Made by a program: the position numbers and the translations under genes. Positions 43,412 to 55,418 of a stretch of DNA of 64,000 nucleotides are shown here, piece after piece (the first letter of the stretch is position 1; each line of letters starts with the position of its first letter). The notes under the pieces are model-generated. The model searched no databases, was not told the origin of the DNA, and saw only the letters and a list, made by a program, of their open reading frames with translations. This DNA comes from Blastobasis lacticolella (lineage: Eukaryota; Arthropoda; Insecta; Lepidoptera; Blastobasidae). The DNA lies in NCBI GenBank assembly GCA_905147135.1, contig LR990049.1, positions 9,875,428 through 9,939,427 of the forward strand, written 5' to 3'.

Positions 43412-46400
43412 TCAGTAGTCTGGAACGTAGTTGGACATTTGCAGTTGCTGGAGAACATTACGAGCTGAAACAATCAAACATCTTGTTTATCAATATTTTC
43501 TCCTTTTTTTAATAATTGGACTAGCCAGGTATATGACCGCCACCTTACCTGGTGGTTGAGGTATTTTATTCAATAAACTAAAAAATGTTTAATAGGTAAA
43601 TATTTCTGCTCCTTTAATTTTTCAGGATCAAAGGCAGCCTATAATAGCGTATTTACCGTATTTAACATAATTACCGGAGGATTTATCCAGGATAAAGAGG
43701 TAGAGAGAGTCGGCAAAAAAATACAAAATACTATTCGGTTTCATACAAATAGTTCAGTTCAGACACGACGAATTATATGATGAAAATTATATCAGTTGCG
43801 TCGTTCGTTTTCAGATAGGTGTAGGCTGGCCGCTCGTTGACATACGAGTCAGGAAGTTTCGTGAAAATCATATTGTGCTCCACCGACACTCAAATTTTTA
43901 TTTGCGGCCGGTAGTACCATAGTCGAAAAAGAAGTACGGTGATGAAATTCTGCAGCAGGTATCAGCCCGAATAATTCCTCAGAATACACCCCCCATGAGG
44001 GGTTAAAAGGTTTTTACGGGGTCGGCAACGCGTGGGTGATGCCCCTGGTATTGCAAACGTCCATAGGCTGCGGTGACTGCTTACCATCAGGCATGCAGCA
44101 TGTTTGCCACCTTAGTGGTATAAAAAAAAACGATTTCTTTCCTCACCGGACAGACCCCGTGACCTGCATTGAACTATTATGGGCTGTGATGATGATCCGT
44201 ACATAAACTCCCTTACCTTGAAAGTATCCAGTATCGTGTAAATCATCCGGGGCCGGCACGAAAGGCGGCGGCGCGTTCAGCTGATGGTCCCAGTCCACGG
44301 ACGCGAAGAGCGGCATCGCTCGCACCGCCGCCGCCGCGGGCCGCGCCGCCGCGTCGGGATTCAGCAGCGCCTCGATGGCTGCCACGGCCTCCGAGGAGAG
44401 GGCCTCTTCGCCCTCAGGCCACTCTATGTCTGCAAAGTCGTAGTAGCGTGTGGGATTTGGAACGTTTGTATACTTCGACTGTCACAGATATTGCTCTCTG
44501 GATTGGCGCTTGGGCACTTCTCGGGTTTAATATAAGAAAACAATGAATTCATCATCGGTAGAAGTGTAGAGAAATAATGTTCAGAGTAGGTACTTAACTA
44601 AGTATACTTCACAGGAACAACACAGAGTTTATTAATTTAAAGGTTCAGAAATGGCCAAAATGGCAAATGTTCCATGTTCGAAACCAAACTTTAAATCATA
44701 GCAACCTCATAATGACAAAACCTGATCTTATTAATCTTGCAAAGGTTTGACTAAATCTAATTCAAGTAAGACTTACTTCTTGCCAAAATGTTCTTGAAGA
44801 CAGCTTGTGGCGTCTCATCATTGAAAGGTGGCACGCCAGTCATGAACTCGTACAGACATACTCCCATAGCCCACCAGTCCACAGGAGAGCCATGACCTTG
44901 TCTGTAGAGTAGTGTATAACAAATTATTTTAAATCCTCTTAGTGTGTCAATGACAAAAAAATAATAATCATTGTGGTGTTAATGTCCCGGTTGTGCGGTT
45001 GTGCACGACGGCCCGGGGTCTGCCCTGACCATGATCAAGGATTTGGCAGATCAGGTAATTACAGTGGAGCGACTACCACTGACCTCCATGACATTACTAC
45101 CAGGGGAACCTGACCAGATTTGATTATGTTTACACATTCAGTCGCCTGTGTACATATAATTCAGAAAAGAGTTATTGATACTTGGCGTCAGCGGGATTCA
45201 AACTCGGTACCTCTCGCTTACGAGTCGGAAACCCTAACCGCCCGGCCACCGACGCACTTAATGTGTCAACATTATATTGTTGTAGCCCAAACCTTAGCTA
45301 CATTAACAGCGCTATCGGCGGCTGTCATGAGATCTTTCTGCGTGCAAATGTTTGGAGGGCGGGGTACGATATGAGGTGAGCCATCATTTGAATAGCGCCG
45401 CAGGCACACTGTTCACGTCGGAGTCACCCGAAAATCCCCACCAGGCCATGTTCTAACTCCGAACGGCCTATTTAATGACTTCCAAACCAGTGATGGTTAT
45501 TCATGTCCAGGAAGAAGGCTCTGGGAGAGTGGGACAAAGGGAGTCGGTAAGGTGACACTCTCGCACCAAGGGTTGGACCTCGCTTGTTTGCAACATATTA
45601 TTGTTCAAAAGTACACCAGATAAAATTTGTGAAAGTCAAACAAACCTCAGTAGCAATTCTGGTGCCAAATAGTCTGGAGTTCCCAAAATTCGCTGATCCG
45701 AAACTAGGGTGCCCCGGCGCACGCTCTTCGGTGTTCGATACGGCGTCTGGGCAGTCGAGCAAGGGGTCTTACATTGATCCTGGGGATAAGTTGGCGACTG
45801 ATAGCCATCACCCTGTGGATGTATCAATTATTTACAATTAGTTACATAGAACACTTATTTTAATAATAATTTTAGGAAACTTTATATCACCATCTAAAAT
45901 TAACTTTATTGCCATCTAAAAAATATCTTAAGCATCCCCCATGATGGGATAAGGACCATTGGACGGCACGGGAAATAAGAGGGGAGAAAAATCTCTTTGT
46001 GTTGTAATCATCTTGCCTCAGGTAACAAAAAGAGGTACAAATTATATACTTATTATGACATAACAATACTTCTACTTTATACTTCATCATCACAGTCCAC
46101 TGCAGTACTTATGGCCTCTCCCACAAAAGGGAAGGTTATTCCCATAATCTCCACGCTTGGCAGGCCGGTTGGAGATCGCAGTGTTGTAAATGTAACAATG
46201 GAAAACGCTGCTGCCCATTTTCCAGCCTACGGAGACTCTAGATCTTTTGCCTCGCAAATATTAGTCGCCTTGTACGACACCCACAAGTCTAAGGGGTTGG
46301 TGCTATTCTACTCTGCACTTAGTTTTTAGTAATTTAAGTAGTAGGATATTTACCAGGCTCATTCTTCTTGTGGGAAATATTTCCAAACTTGTGGATATGT

Positions 46401-48734
46401 GTTTACTAAACATCAAACATTTATCTTTAGTATTATTAAAAAGTGAATTCTCGTCCTTGGGGAGGTCAAACCTAGTTTCCTTGAAAGTTTTCTTCTCAAT
46501 TTTCCCTTTACTATTTGACACTGGCGTTGAAAAAATAACCCCAACATTAAAATGGTGGCTATCATCTTGGGAAGCCCATCTAAAAAGAAAGAGTTTATTA
46601 CTTATAAAATATTATAACTGCGAAGTACTTTAATGTGTAAAGTATATTTTTGCTTTCACTTTTAGAAGTGATTTTTTACCTTTTCTTCAGTACTCCCTTT
46701 ATAGGGTTCTTGCGACGATCAGGAGTTGGCTGTATGGCCATTCTCTTTGGAGTGTTCTGGCTCAACTCTAACGCCATAATTTCCTGAGTTAGACCACTAT
46801 GATTTTCTTTAGATTCAGCCAAACTGACCACACCTGTTGGTGTATCACCATCACAGTCTAATATCCTTTTCCTCTTCTTAGCTCTGAAACTAAATTATTT
46901 ACATCTTGATTAGCTCAAAAGTTTAATCATTTAGTGTAATGTGAATTTATGCAGTATTTTAAAGTTATAATTAAAATAGTAGTATTTTAAAACATCTCAC
47001 CTAGGAATCCTTTTCAAAGAGTTACCTCTACATAAAGGTGAAGTTGAATGGTCATGGGCTGAATCAGTTGAAATTGTGGACTCTTCTATTGAATGGCCAG
47101 TATTACTGCTCAAATCAGTTGATTTTGTGCTCTTTGAATTGTTTGTGCTGTTTCTGGAGCTTTCACAAGTGTGGTAAGAGCTTAACGATTCTGACCCAGA
47201 ATCCTGAAATCATTTATATAAAATGCTTGACACTTTAATTGTTTTAAGTTACCTATATATACATTTCACAATAATAGTATTTCATACATACTTTAGTATA
47301 TTCCGAGTGAATACTGTCAGCACTCAAAAATGGCAGTACTCCAGAGACTGCTGCCTCATATTTAGGTGAACTAAACTTACCTGTAATAAATAAAATGTTA
47401 TTTAGATTCAGAAGTCATTTTAAAAAGCAATGTTAATAAATTTCTGCATCAACCATTCAACCCACAATCTACAAATGCAATTAATGAATAAGCAGTAGTT
47501 TCAATTATCCCATAAACAGTATTTTAAAACCACTCACAAGATCCTATAGCTGACATGGAACATTGAGTACTGTCCCCACCACCAGAGCCAAACGACAGAT
47601 GTGAAGTAAGTGACAAGAGCTGGCCTGGAGTTCGCATATTCATGCTTGGTGTACAATTTGCAAAATCTGATATCTCCAAATCTGTAATTAGAAATAACCA
47701 CATACAATAAAGACTAGCACCACTAATATAATTAATAAAACTTATAAACATATGTGAAATAATTTGTATACATAATAAAATTAATATTACCTCTATGAAT
47801 TTCAACTTTAGACAATCCAAAGTCTGTTAGTTTCAAATGTCCAGTCTTTGAAATCAGCATATTATCTGGTTTAAGATCTCTATGCACAATATTATGTTTG
47901 TGTAAATAGTCCAGTGCTAAAGTTACTTCAGCTATATAAAAAACAGCCATAGATTCTTCAAGAAATCCATGGACACCTAGCAGAGATTTCATATCTCCAC
48001 CGACCATGTATTCCATTACCTGAGACAAATAAAAAAAAAATGTAAAGATCTCATTATCGGTTAGAGGATCCGAAAGGGGGCAATTTAAAAAACTTAGATA
48101 AATCAAGAAAAGGCACCTGGTGAGGGTTGTCTTTTACACTTCCATGTTCACAAGATCAGGCCAAATAAAATGTAAGCTGCCTTTTATTGCATAAACATTG
48201 GATTTTTTTCATTTAGAAATTACTGGTTAAAAGATGGTCACACAAAACTAGGAAACTGTGTGGTGATTCTTTTAAAGAAATATGTTTAGGTAGGTAACAA
48301 CTGATATAATCTTACCAGAAAAATGGATGATGTGGTTTGTAAAGAGTAAAACAAGTGTACACAAAAAGGACTTCTTGACAGTGCTAGAGCATTCCTCTCA
48401 GATACAACTTGTGTAACCATGTTTTTGTTTATCATGTCCGATTTCTTCATCTCTTTGATAGCATACATTAACTCTTCATTATTCTTTTTATGAGCCAAAA
48501 ATACTTTTCCAAATGCACCACGACTAATAGGCTTGATTATCTTAAAATCATTTATATCTGGAACCTGGAAATTACCACCCATAATAAAGGTAAGGTCTTC
48601 GTTTATTCATTACAATAAAATTATTAAAAGACATTATTCATTACCTTGGTAACCACACTGTCGTCTCTGGCATTGATTTTTTCAAAAATAGTGAGACATA
48701 CAGACTCTTCAGACTTTGAGTCATTGGAATCCAT
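43412..48734 (-). CDS. gwl: Greatwall / MASTL serine/threonine protein kinase, 12 exons
   Basis: Mitotic AGC-type kinase. In animals Greatwall phosphorylates ENSA/ARPP19-type proteins, which then inhibit PP2A-B55 so that Cdk1 phosphorylations persist. Coding exons (minus): 48645-48734, 48316-48564, 47791-48019, 47538-47681, 47292-47380, 47001-47203, 46680-46883, 46354-46579, 45646-45812, 44777-44901, 44217-44429 and 43412-43464. They sum to 1992 nt, all phases agree, 663 aa. The N-lobe has the glycine loop [11 protein letters not shown] (43-53), catalytic Lys67 (YAIK) and the Greatwall signature [20 protein letters not shown]. The catalytic loop is HRDLKPDN (159-166) and DFG is at 179-181. 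The long insert typical of Greatwall separates DFGLSK from GTPDYLAPE (522-530). It is Ser/Thr-rich, about 330 residues, with a KKRKR basic patch. The C-lobe shows [20 protein letters not shown], and the C-tail ends at YVPDY. Short and intact compared with vertebrate proteins. Introns hold one full SINE and one 260-bp repeat. Confidence 0.96.
43515..43560 (-). repeat. LINE tail remnant
   Basis: GGACTAGCCAGGTATATGAC and CCTTACCTGGTGGT match the end of the 27385-27660 element. In the last greatwall intron. Confidence 0.5.
44985..45258 (-). repeat. Full tRNA-headed SINE with LINE-like tail, in a greatwall intron
   Basis: On the minus strand the head GTCGGTGGCCGGGCGGTTAG ... GAGTTTGAATCCC is followed by the body (GTCAGTGGTAGTCGCTCC) and the tail (TTGATCATGGTCAGGGCAGA to ACCGGGACATTAACAC). 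It is the most complete copy of the family also seen at 18541-18870. Confidence 0.7.
46085..46320 (+). repeat. Copy of the ~260-bp repeat in a greatwall intron
   Basis: Well preserved (GGCCTCTCCCACAAAAGGGA to GTTGGTGCTATTCTACTCTG). It ends about 34 nt inside the intron that starts at 46353, so most of the 541-bp intron is mobile-element sequence. Confidence 0.75.
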
Positions 48735-49165
48735 GGTCAAAATAAATATGACTTGACTTTGTACCTAATTATAAAAACGCTTCACAAATAAAGTTATTAT
48801 TTTACGTAGAATTTCTAAGAACAGTGCACACGTTCATCGCGCTATAAGGCTGGCGTCGTATATTTTAAGCAAATTCTGTTCAACAGAAGTAAATCACCAC
48901 CTTATCACAATGTTGTAGATTATTCATTTAACTTTATATAATTCCCTGTTTCATCAAACTGATCACGAAATCAAATCAACACAAAATTATATTTGAAAAT
49001 TACCCGTCTCTCCACCCTTGTCAAAATAAAACGAAAATATACCGTTTTATTTCCGTCCCAGTAGATTACGCAAAGGGATTTACATTTGTACAGCCAAGTA
49101 CACATTTAGTTTATTTCAGTACAAAGTGACGCAAAATAGAGCCCGGGAGGTACAAAAAGACCATT
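48735..49165 (-). promoter_or_regulatory. Upstream region of greatwall
   Basis: Repeat-free AT-rich DNA upstream of the ATG at 48734. No TATA box or other core element can be assigned. The transcription start is probably here, but this rests only on position. Confidence 0.3.
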
Positions 49166-49169
49166 AAAT

Positions 49170-50329
49170 TGTCATTGGCGTATCTAGGGCTATATTCCAG
49201 GCCCCTGAGGTTGCCGATGAAGCCGAGTCGGTAGCCAATGTACAGTCAGTGAGCACGAATCAGCACGATTATAGCCACCATACAAGCCAAACCACAGGCA
49301 TTCGTTTTACATAGTCGAGCTCTGTAATTCTTTTGGAATTTTTGATATATTGATTATTTTCATCTGAATTGATAATAATAATAATAAATAATTTATTGCC
49401 AAAATTACAACCTTACAGATTATTATGGTACAATTATAACAATCTTTAAGTTCAGACAGATCTCAAGTTATATATTAAAATACAATGCAGTTGTGTTCAT
49501 ATTAGGGCGGATTTCCTGACTCCTGCACTAGGATGACCTGTATTGCAGGGGACAGTAATTCCTCAATTTGGAATTTGGTTTTTGTTTTCAGCCATGAGCG
49601 GATATCCACAGAAACTTCTTACTTATTAGTTAGGTACATCTATTGTAATGAGGAGTTTTCCAGTAGGTATTGATAGTTCGTTTCAAAAAGCCACAATAGA
49701 TGGCGCTCCTACAATTTTGGTAATCTTTATTTAATCTGTATGATGGTGGGAGTGATTTCATGCAGCCAACTAATAATAAACTTAGAAATAAAATGTTTAT
49801 TAACATAAACATAACTATTAAAGGTTGAACGAAATGTAAATAGAAATAATTATAGAAGTTGGCACTATGTTCCATTATTATTACAACCTCTAAAATGGTT
49901 GAAAACAATTGACAAATACAATATTATCCAATACAACGTACCCAGTGTTTATATCCTGTTTGTTAAGAACCTATTTCAAGCGATTATCAATTACCAAAAT
50001 TGTCGGGGCGCCATCTAGTGAATGGTTAGGAATGCTTTAGATACCTATTGGAAAACTGCTCATTAGGAATATGTGCATGTGTGTGTGTGTGTGTGGTGAT
50101 GAGCGGTATGGGCGAATGAATGTTTTAAAAATGAGCGAATGTAGAGAGTTTGAAATTTTTTGAATCATGGCTCAAAAAAACTGGTGTAAACACATTTCAT
50201 GAACGAGCTCACAATGATTGAGGCGTACGATTTAAAAAATTTAGTGAAATCAAAATAATTTGGATTTTATTCTTAGAACATCTGGGTGAATTTGATACAA
50301 GTAATAAACTAATTTTGGGTTTAAAAACG
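49170..50329. other. Intergenic; transposon-end-like motif, no gene
   Basis: CATTGGCGTATCTAGGG at 49177 resembles an element end. A block at 49370-49640 with ATAATAATAATAATAAATAA looks like a LINE 3' tail on the minus strand. A (GT)n microsatellite lies at 50079-50094. A 92-codon minus frame (49630-49908) has no recognisable domain. Confidence 0.4.
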
Positions 50330-50840
50330 TGGTGGACAACAACGTGTGAGCGAGCGGAGCGAGCTCGAAATATATGACATTATGGGTCTTCAAAACTTGA
50401 GGTGATCATTGAATGAATGAGCGAGCGCAATTTTGGACATTTTTGTATTAAAAGCAGTTGGTGATCCTTATAATAGCAACTTAAGAGAAATAAATGAATA
50501 AGTGAAAGCAACGAACTAGGTTGATGATAAGAAAAGTACCTATCCGAAACCTATGAATGAGCGAGCTCGACATTTTTGACATCTTGGGTCGAAAAAGTTG
50601 GTGTGATCAATGAATGAATGAGCGAGCGGAGCAAACTCGAAATTATTGACATTTTGAGTCTTAACCGAAAAGAATTGATCTTATAATCCTGCAAAAAATC
50701 AATCAAGGTACAAATGATGATCGTACAAAAGTACCTTAGGGAAAATAATGAATGAGCAACCGCAACGAGCTAATTGAAAAGTAAGTGTAACTTATGAATG
50801 AGCGAGCGGAGCGAGCTCGAAATCTGTGATATTTGGGTTT
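50330..50840 (-). repeat. GAGCTCG array, inverted
   Basis: Units AATGAATGAGCGAGCGGAGC followed by GAGCTCGAAAT... and CATTTTGGGTCTT are the reverse complement of the 9.2-kb units. About five to six units. Header and ends not found. Confidence 0.65.
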
Positions 50841-51935
50841 TAAAGCTGAGGTGACCAATGAAAACCCGACTTTTGGAAAAATAAGTCTATCTAGATAGCT
50901 TTCATTGTAATGTAATTTACTTGTAATGTGGTTGTCCATTGAAATGGCAAGTGGTCGCCTTTCAGTATTCGACTTTTTGTTTAAAAAATGTGATACAAGT
51001 TGAAAAGATCAAAAGTCAGGCAACCTACTTAGAGTTGAGCTTTTAGTCCACCACTATACAATATATACCTAAACTCCTTAGCAAAAAAAAACAAGGTACC
51101 GGTACAATAGTAAGTTTGTCGAGTCCTCGGTTGTATTTCATTGAAATTATGTTTGTGTGAAAGTTTTTATGTGTCCAGCCCAGAATTTCGTATCGGTACA
51201 TCCTGGGGTGGGCACCATACCATGCCAACCCCTTCCTACGCCTATGTAAATTGTTCTCTTTGAGGATGTGTAGTCATTTACATGCATTGTATTTGGTGTA
51301 GAAGAGCTCAAAGGACACTTTAACAAAAAAAATAAAAAATACCATCACGGGGCCGGGCCTTAAACTGTTTAACCAGTCTTAGGGTCCCCAGCGAATGACT
51401 TTGGCTAACCTCGTTTCGAAATCGGTATTAGGATAGGCACTCCTAACGAGTGGCGAACGCGTTTCAGTACCTACTTGCGGTGTAAAGCTCGACTAGCCTC
51501 AAAGTTAGTACCTAGATACTCTAGGGAATGCAGTTGCGAGATTTTGGCGATATTGGAAAATATGATTTTCTTATAATGACAAATTGTCACATTAATAGGA
51601 TTTTTTATTAGCAATTTTATTAGATATACTTTGACGACAGGAGTCTTCCATTGGAGCCCCTGAACAAAGCTGTGACCTACAGTCCGCGAGCTTATGTAAG
51701 GCCCTTCACCGTGTTCACTCCTCTTTGGAATAGGTTAATATGGTTACTGAATCTTCAGTTCCGGTCGCTCACAGAAATTAAAGAAAAACAGAATCCCTTG
51801 TATACTAAAAAGATAGCGTGGTAGTATCTCGTTTGATGTACATGACATACATTCACCTAGGAAGCTGCCCCTTTTGTTCTTTATCCCTAAGTTGACTAAA
51901 GTTGAGTTAAGATACTCATTGACGACACATCACAC
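50841..51935. other. Intergenic, nothing coding recognised
   Basis: A GC-richer block at 51340-51490 (GGGGCCGGGCCTTAAACTG) weakly resembles the one at 7.3-7.5 kb. Otherwise featureless. Confidence 0.35.
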
Positions 51936-52510
51936 AGCGGATCCTGGGGCAATGGGTGCAATTGCCCCCCCTTTCACAATAGCCCACGGTTTTATGAGTC
52001 AAAAGGCCAAACAAACTTCCAGGCTCGCTGCGCTCGCTCTATTATTTTATACATTTTATCAATTACTGATAAATATTTCGTGCGTGGTCCGATTGCTGAT
52101 TCAATAATTTTAATTACTTTTGTTACGATCAGCATCACACATCATCACAGCACCTAAGCCAAAATGTAAAAAATTTCGAGATCGTTCTGCTCGCTCATTT
52201 ATTCATTGGTCACGTTTTTAAGAACCAAAATATCAAATATTTCGTACTCGCTTCGCAGGCCCATTCATAAGTTTCAGTTACTTTTCTTACCTTTCACCAA
52301 GCTCATTGCGGTCGCTCATTCTACGATTTCCCTAAATTACTTTTATAAAGATCAGCCCTTGCTGTTAAGACCCAAAATGTCACAAATTCAAAATCGCTCC
52401 GCTCGCTCAGTCATTCCATTATCACTTAAGCTTTTAAGATCTCAAACATAAAAAATGTACAGCTCGCTCCGGTCGCTCATTCATTGATCACCCCAGCTTT
52501 GAAGACCCAG
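51936..52510 (+). mobile_element. GAGCTCG-array element, fourth plus-oriented cluster
   Basis: Starts GCGGATCCTGGGGCAATGG and AATTGCCCCCCC, then the ACGGTTTTATGAGTCAAAAG header. Six or more GCTCGCT/CATT units follow, to GATCACCCCAGCTTTGAAGA. The right inverted end is not visible, so the copy is probably truncated. Confidence 0.55.
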
Positions 52511-53202
52511 GCGGGCGGAAACTAACACAATTACACAGCTTTAATAGCTAACACAGCTTTATCTTCCGGTCAACCAGAAATCGATTAATATTTATAAAGT
52601 CCCAAGGAGCACTGACCTTCAAAAACTGTTAAATCATGATCAAATGAATTGAATCAAATAAATTTAATATCAATGCCGTACAACCAAGAGATTATGATAA
52701 TGTCGTCAGTTGTTAGAGCGCGCCATCTATTATTATATGAGGGAAGCGACCTCTGAAAACGGCTTATTGACTAAGGCCATTCTTAAAGTTTCCTACTTAG
52801 TTAATGCCTAAATCGAGTTTAGTAAAAACTAAAATGTGCAAGTGGCTAAAAACACTGTAGTGAAACTCGTACTAATTTAAAGAACGAGAATTCAAATGTT
52901 GACTCGGTGACAGCGCCGCTGTTATTGGCGTGACATTTTCAAATGTTGACACTTAGTTCCAACTTTCGCCACTAGGTGAAATAAGTTTATGGCACTTTAC
53001 GTGATTTCATTTTTCTACAATCGCAATTGATCGTTCGCGCCGTCCGCACTGACCGAGACGTCCACCGAGGAGTAGTAGTGTGATTACCAAAAAATATATT
53101 TTGTTTATAAAAGCACAGCAAAAAAATTAAAGTATTGAATTTTTTTATTACCTACAATTTTTCGTCTAAAACGGAGGCACAGAACAATGTTTTATTCACC
53201 AA
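52511..53202. other. Intergenic, nothing recognised
   Basis: Lies 3' of the CHCH gene (minus). Contains CGCGCCATCTATT and GACAGCGCCGCTGTTATTGG words but no frame or repeat structure. Confidence 0.4.
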
Positions 53203-53857
53203 CTACGACATTACACTTTCTCGACATGCTGCAACGCTTTCATTGAAGTCGTGAACGATATTTGCACACATTAAAGGTTGATGCGGATTTTCTTCGTAAC
53301 ACTTTAATACCTAGAAATAAATAAAATATTTATAATACGTCTTCAACCGATACTAAAACTAAAACAGAGAGATAGCAGACACCCAATTATTTTTACATAT
53401 ATGTAAGAACCTATTAAATTGCAGCAACTTTTAGGGTTCTAAACCTCTAAAGGTAAAAATAATTGGGTGTCTGCTATCTCTCTGTTAAATTGTTTAATCC
53501 TGCCTGAAAGTCTAATGATTCGACTACTACGTAACTATATGAATAATATGTACCTAAATAATTATAACTCACTTTAGAACGTAAATCAAAGCATGGGTTT
53601 AAAAGAGCATTTTGTTCATTTGCTACGAGGGTCTCCTCAACTAAAACATTCGTCTTCTCAATCGTTTTTTCATATTCATCCTCTAATATTTTATTAATAA
53701 TACGATGCTCTTTTTTTAAAACATCAATCCTGTGGTTCCAATAATCTGTTTCCATGTCATCATGAATTTCCATTGCAAGGTTTTTAGGTTCAGCAAAAAA
53801 TAAATCATCTGTTTTTTCCTGTAATAAAAGACAATCTTTTTTTACATGTTTTATCAT
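53203..53857 (-). CDS. CHCH-domain protein resembling MICOS subunit MIC19 (CHCHD3), two exons
   Basis: Small protein of 130 aa. Exon 1 is 53573-53857, exon 2 is 53203-53310, joined in phase at AAA|gtgagt ... ctag|GTATTA. Residues 20-80 are charged and helical (YWNHRIDVLKKEHRIINKIL), like the coiled coil before the CHCH domain of MIC19/MIC25. The C-terminus (about 89-125) follows the CHCH pattern, with NPCFDLRSKVLKCYEENPHQ and PLMCANIVHDFNE. The first CX9C is intact. In the second, the expected last Cys is Ser and a Cys occurs five residues later. MIC19 orthologues are about 220 aa with a myristoylated N-terminus, absent here. A stop precedes this ATG in frame, but an upstream exon is possible. 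AATAAA lies just after the stop. A MITE fills much of the intron. Function is by family only: MIC19 supports cristae junctions. Confidence 0.7.
53363..53486. mobile_element. 124-bp MITE with perfect 34-bp inverted ends
   Basis: AACAGAGAGATAGCAGACAC ... TTTTTAC (53363-53396) is exactly inverted at 53453-53486. The core is 56 bp. It lies wholly within the intron of the CHCH gene. Confidence 0.8.
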
Positions 53858-54399
53858 GTACGAGTATAGCTAGCTTTAAAGAAACCCGTCCTATTCCGTG
53901 TACCAGGATCGGCACCGCCGATATCCAATCATATGATACCACCCTCTGGAATGAGATCACAGAATACCCGAAATGTATGTTGTAATGTCATTCCAGAAAG
54001 GTGGTATCATGCACAGATTACTATAGATCAGATGGGAAGCGTCCATAGAGACACGGACGTCGTAGAGAAAACCGCCAGCATCGGTTTTGACGTATAGTTT
54101 GACATAACAATTTTGACAAGTGCTAGTGCTGCGGTCATATCAATTTTAAACCGCAGTTTTGTTATTGGCATTGCAACTTTAAATTCTACAATTATAACTA
54201 AATTTTATTGCTGTAAAACTGTTTGGAAATAAATAAATAAATAAATAAATAAATAACAATCTATCGATTGCGATTTGGCTAGGGATGCCACATCGATTAC
54301 ATTTTCTCGATTTTCATATTGTACTTTATTATTACTGAATTCTAATTCTTATATTAAAGAAAACACAAATGGCACATCATTAACATACATATAATTTGT

Positions 54400-55288
54400 C
54401 TAGAAATTAATTACAAAGTAATAGTAAAGCGCCTCTCTCGCCACCGCAGGATCACAGAATGTTCTCAAGTTGTGTTCGACACCACCTGAAAGTAAAAGTC
54501 AATAATGAAGCTTTAATGTCATCGTAGTACCAATGTATCAGTGCAAACCTGTGTAGATGTCCATTATCAAGAGGATGTGTACTATCAAAAGCAAAAATAA
54601 ATTGATAACTCAAACAAATTATAGTGCACTTCAAATATAAGTTTGGCCACATAGAAGTCTTGTTTAGCCTTTGCTTATATTTACCTAATAGAAATTGATG
54701 TTTTAGTGCAGGTATAATATGTGGGTAGGTACTTATATCCAAATAAGTATTGCTTATTACAAGGGCCAATTAATTTTTCTGAGAGAAATAATTTAAATGT
54801 CAATAAATCTACAAAATTTTGGATGTATTCTATCAAATGCAAAAATAAATTGATGACTCGAACAAATAATAGTGCACTTCAAATATAAGTTTAGCCATAT
54901 AGAAGTTTTGTTTAGCCTTTGCTTATATTTACCTAATAAAAATTCATGTTTTGGTACAGGTATAAATGTAGGTAGGTACTTATATCCAAATAAGTCTCGC
55001 TTATTACAAGGGCCAATTAATTTTTCTGTAAGAAATACTTTAAATGTCAACATGGTCAATAAATATACAAAACACACATAAAATAAATGCACTTAATACC
55101 AGTTAAGCTTGTTAGCCCAATATGAACAACCAATGGTGAATGCATAAAGCAAAATGCAATTTCATGCTTCACACATATAACCAACCAAAATAACTTTACA
55201 ATAATATAGTATACTTTAAAACTATACAATTAAAACAATTACCATAGTAGGCCTCTGGGTATTCGTGGTCATAATCTTGATTGATCAT
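54400..55288 (-). CDS. Tentative small two-exon gene, unknown product
   Basis: Proposed exons 55243-55288 and 54400-54485 (minus) join in phase to a 43-residue protein, MINQDYDHEYPEAYY plus GGVEHNLRTFCDPAVAREAL, ending ...FVINF. The first exon is preceded by a good acceptor (TTTCCATTTTCCAG, 13 nt before the ATG) and followed by gtaatt. The second has TTTACTTTCAG. This suggests a 5' UTR exon upstream, for example the AAAA|gtaagt near 55794. The peptide is unlike any family I recognise. It could be the N-terminus of a longer protein: a GT after ...YYYF could splice in phase to an acceptor ahead of the CHCH exon. The intron is filled by a tandem duplication. Splice signals are the only support. 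Confidence 0.35.
54575..55065. repeat. Tandem duplication, period about 248 bp
   Basis: Two copies (about 54575-54790 and 54823-55065) share CAAAAATAAATTGATGACTC-like, TAGTGCACTTCAAATATAAG, TTTAGCCTTTGCTTATATTT, GGTACTTATATCCAAATAAG and ACAAGGGCCAATTAATTTTT. About 90 % alike by eye. No coding. Confidence 0.75.
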
Positions 55289-55418
55289 TCCTCAAAACAC
55301 CTGGAAAATGGAAACAGGAATGTTAAGTATTCATAGTTAAAGGGAGCGGCAAGGAAAGGTTTTGTCTAATAATTATATTCTATGAATGCTTACAATGAAA
55401 CATTCGGTATAATTTTAC

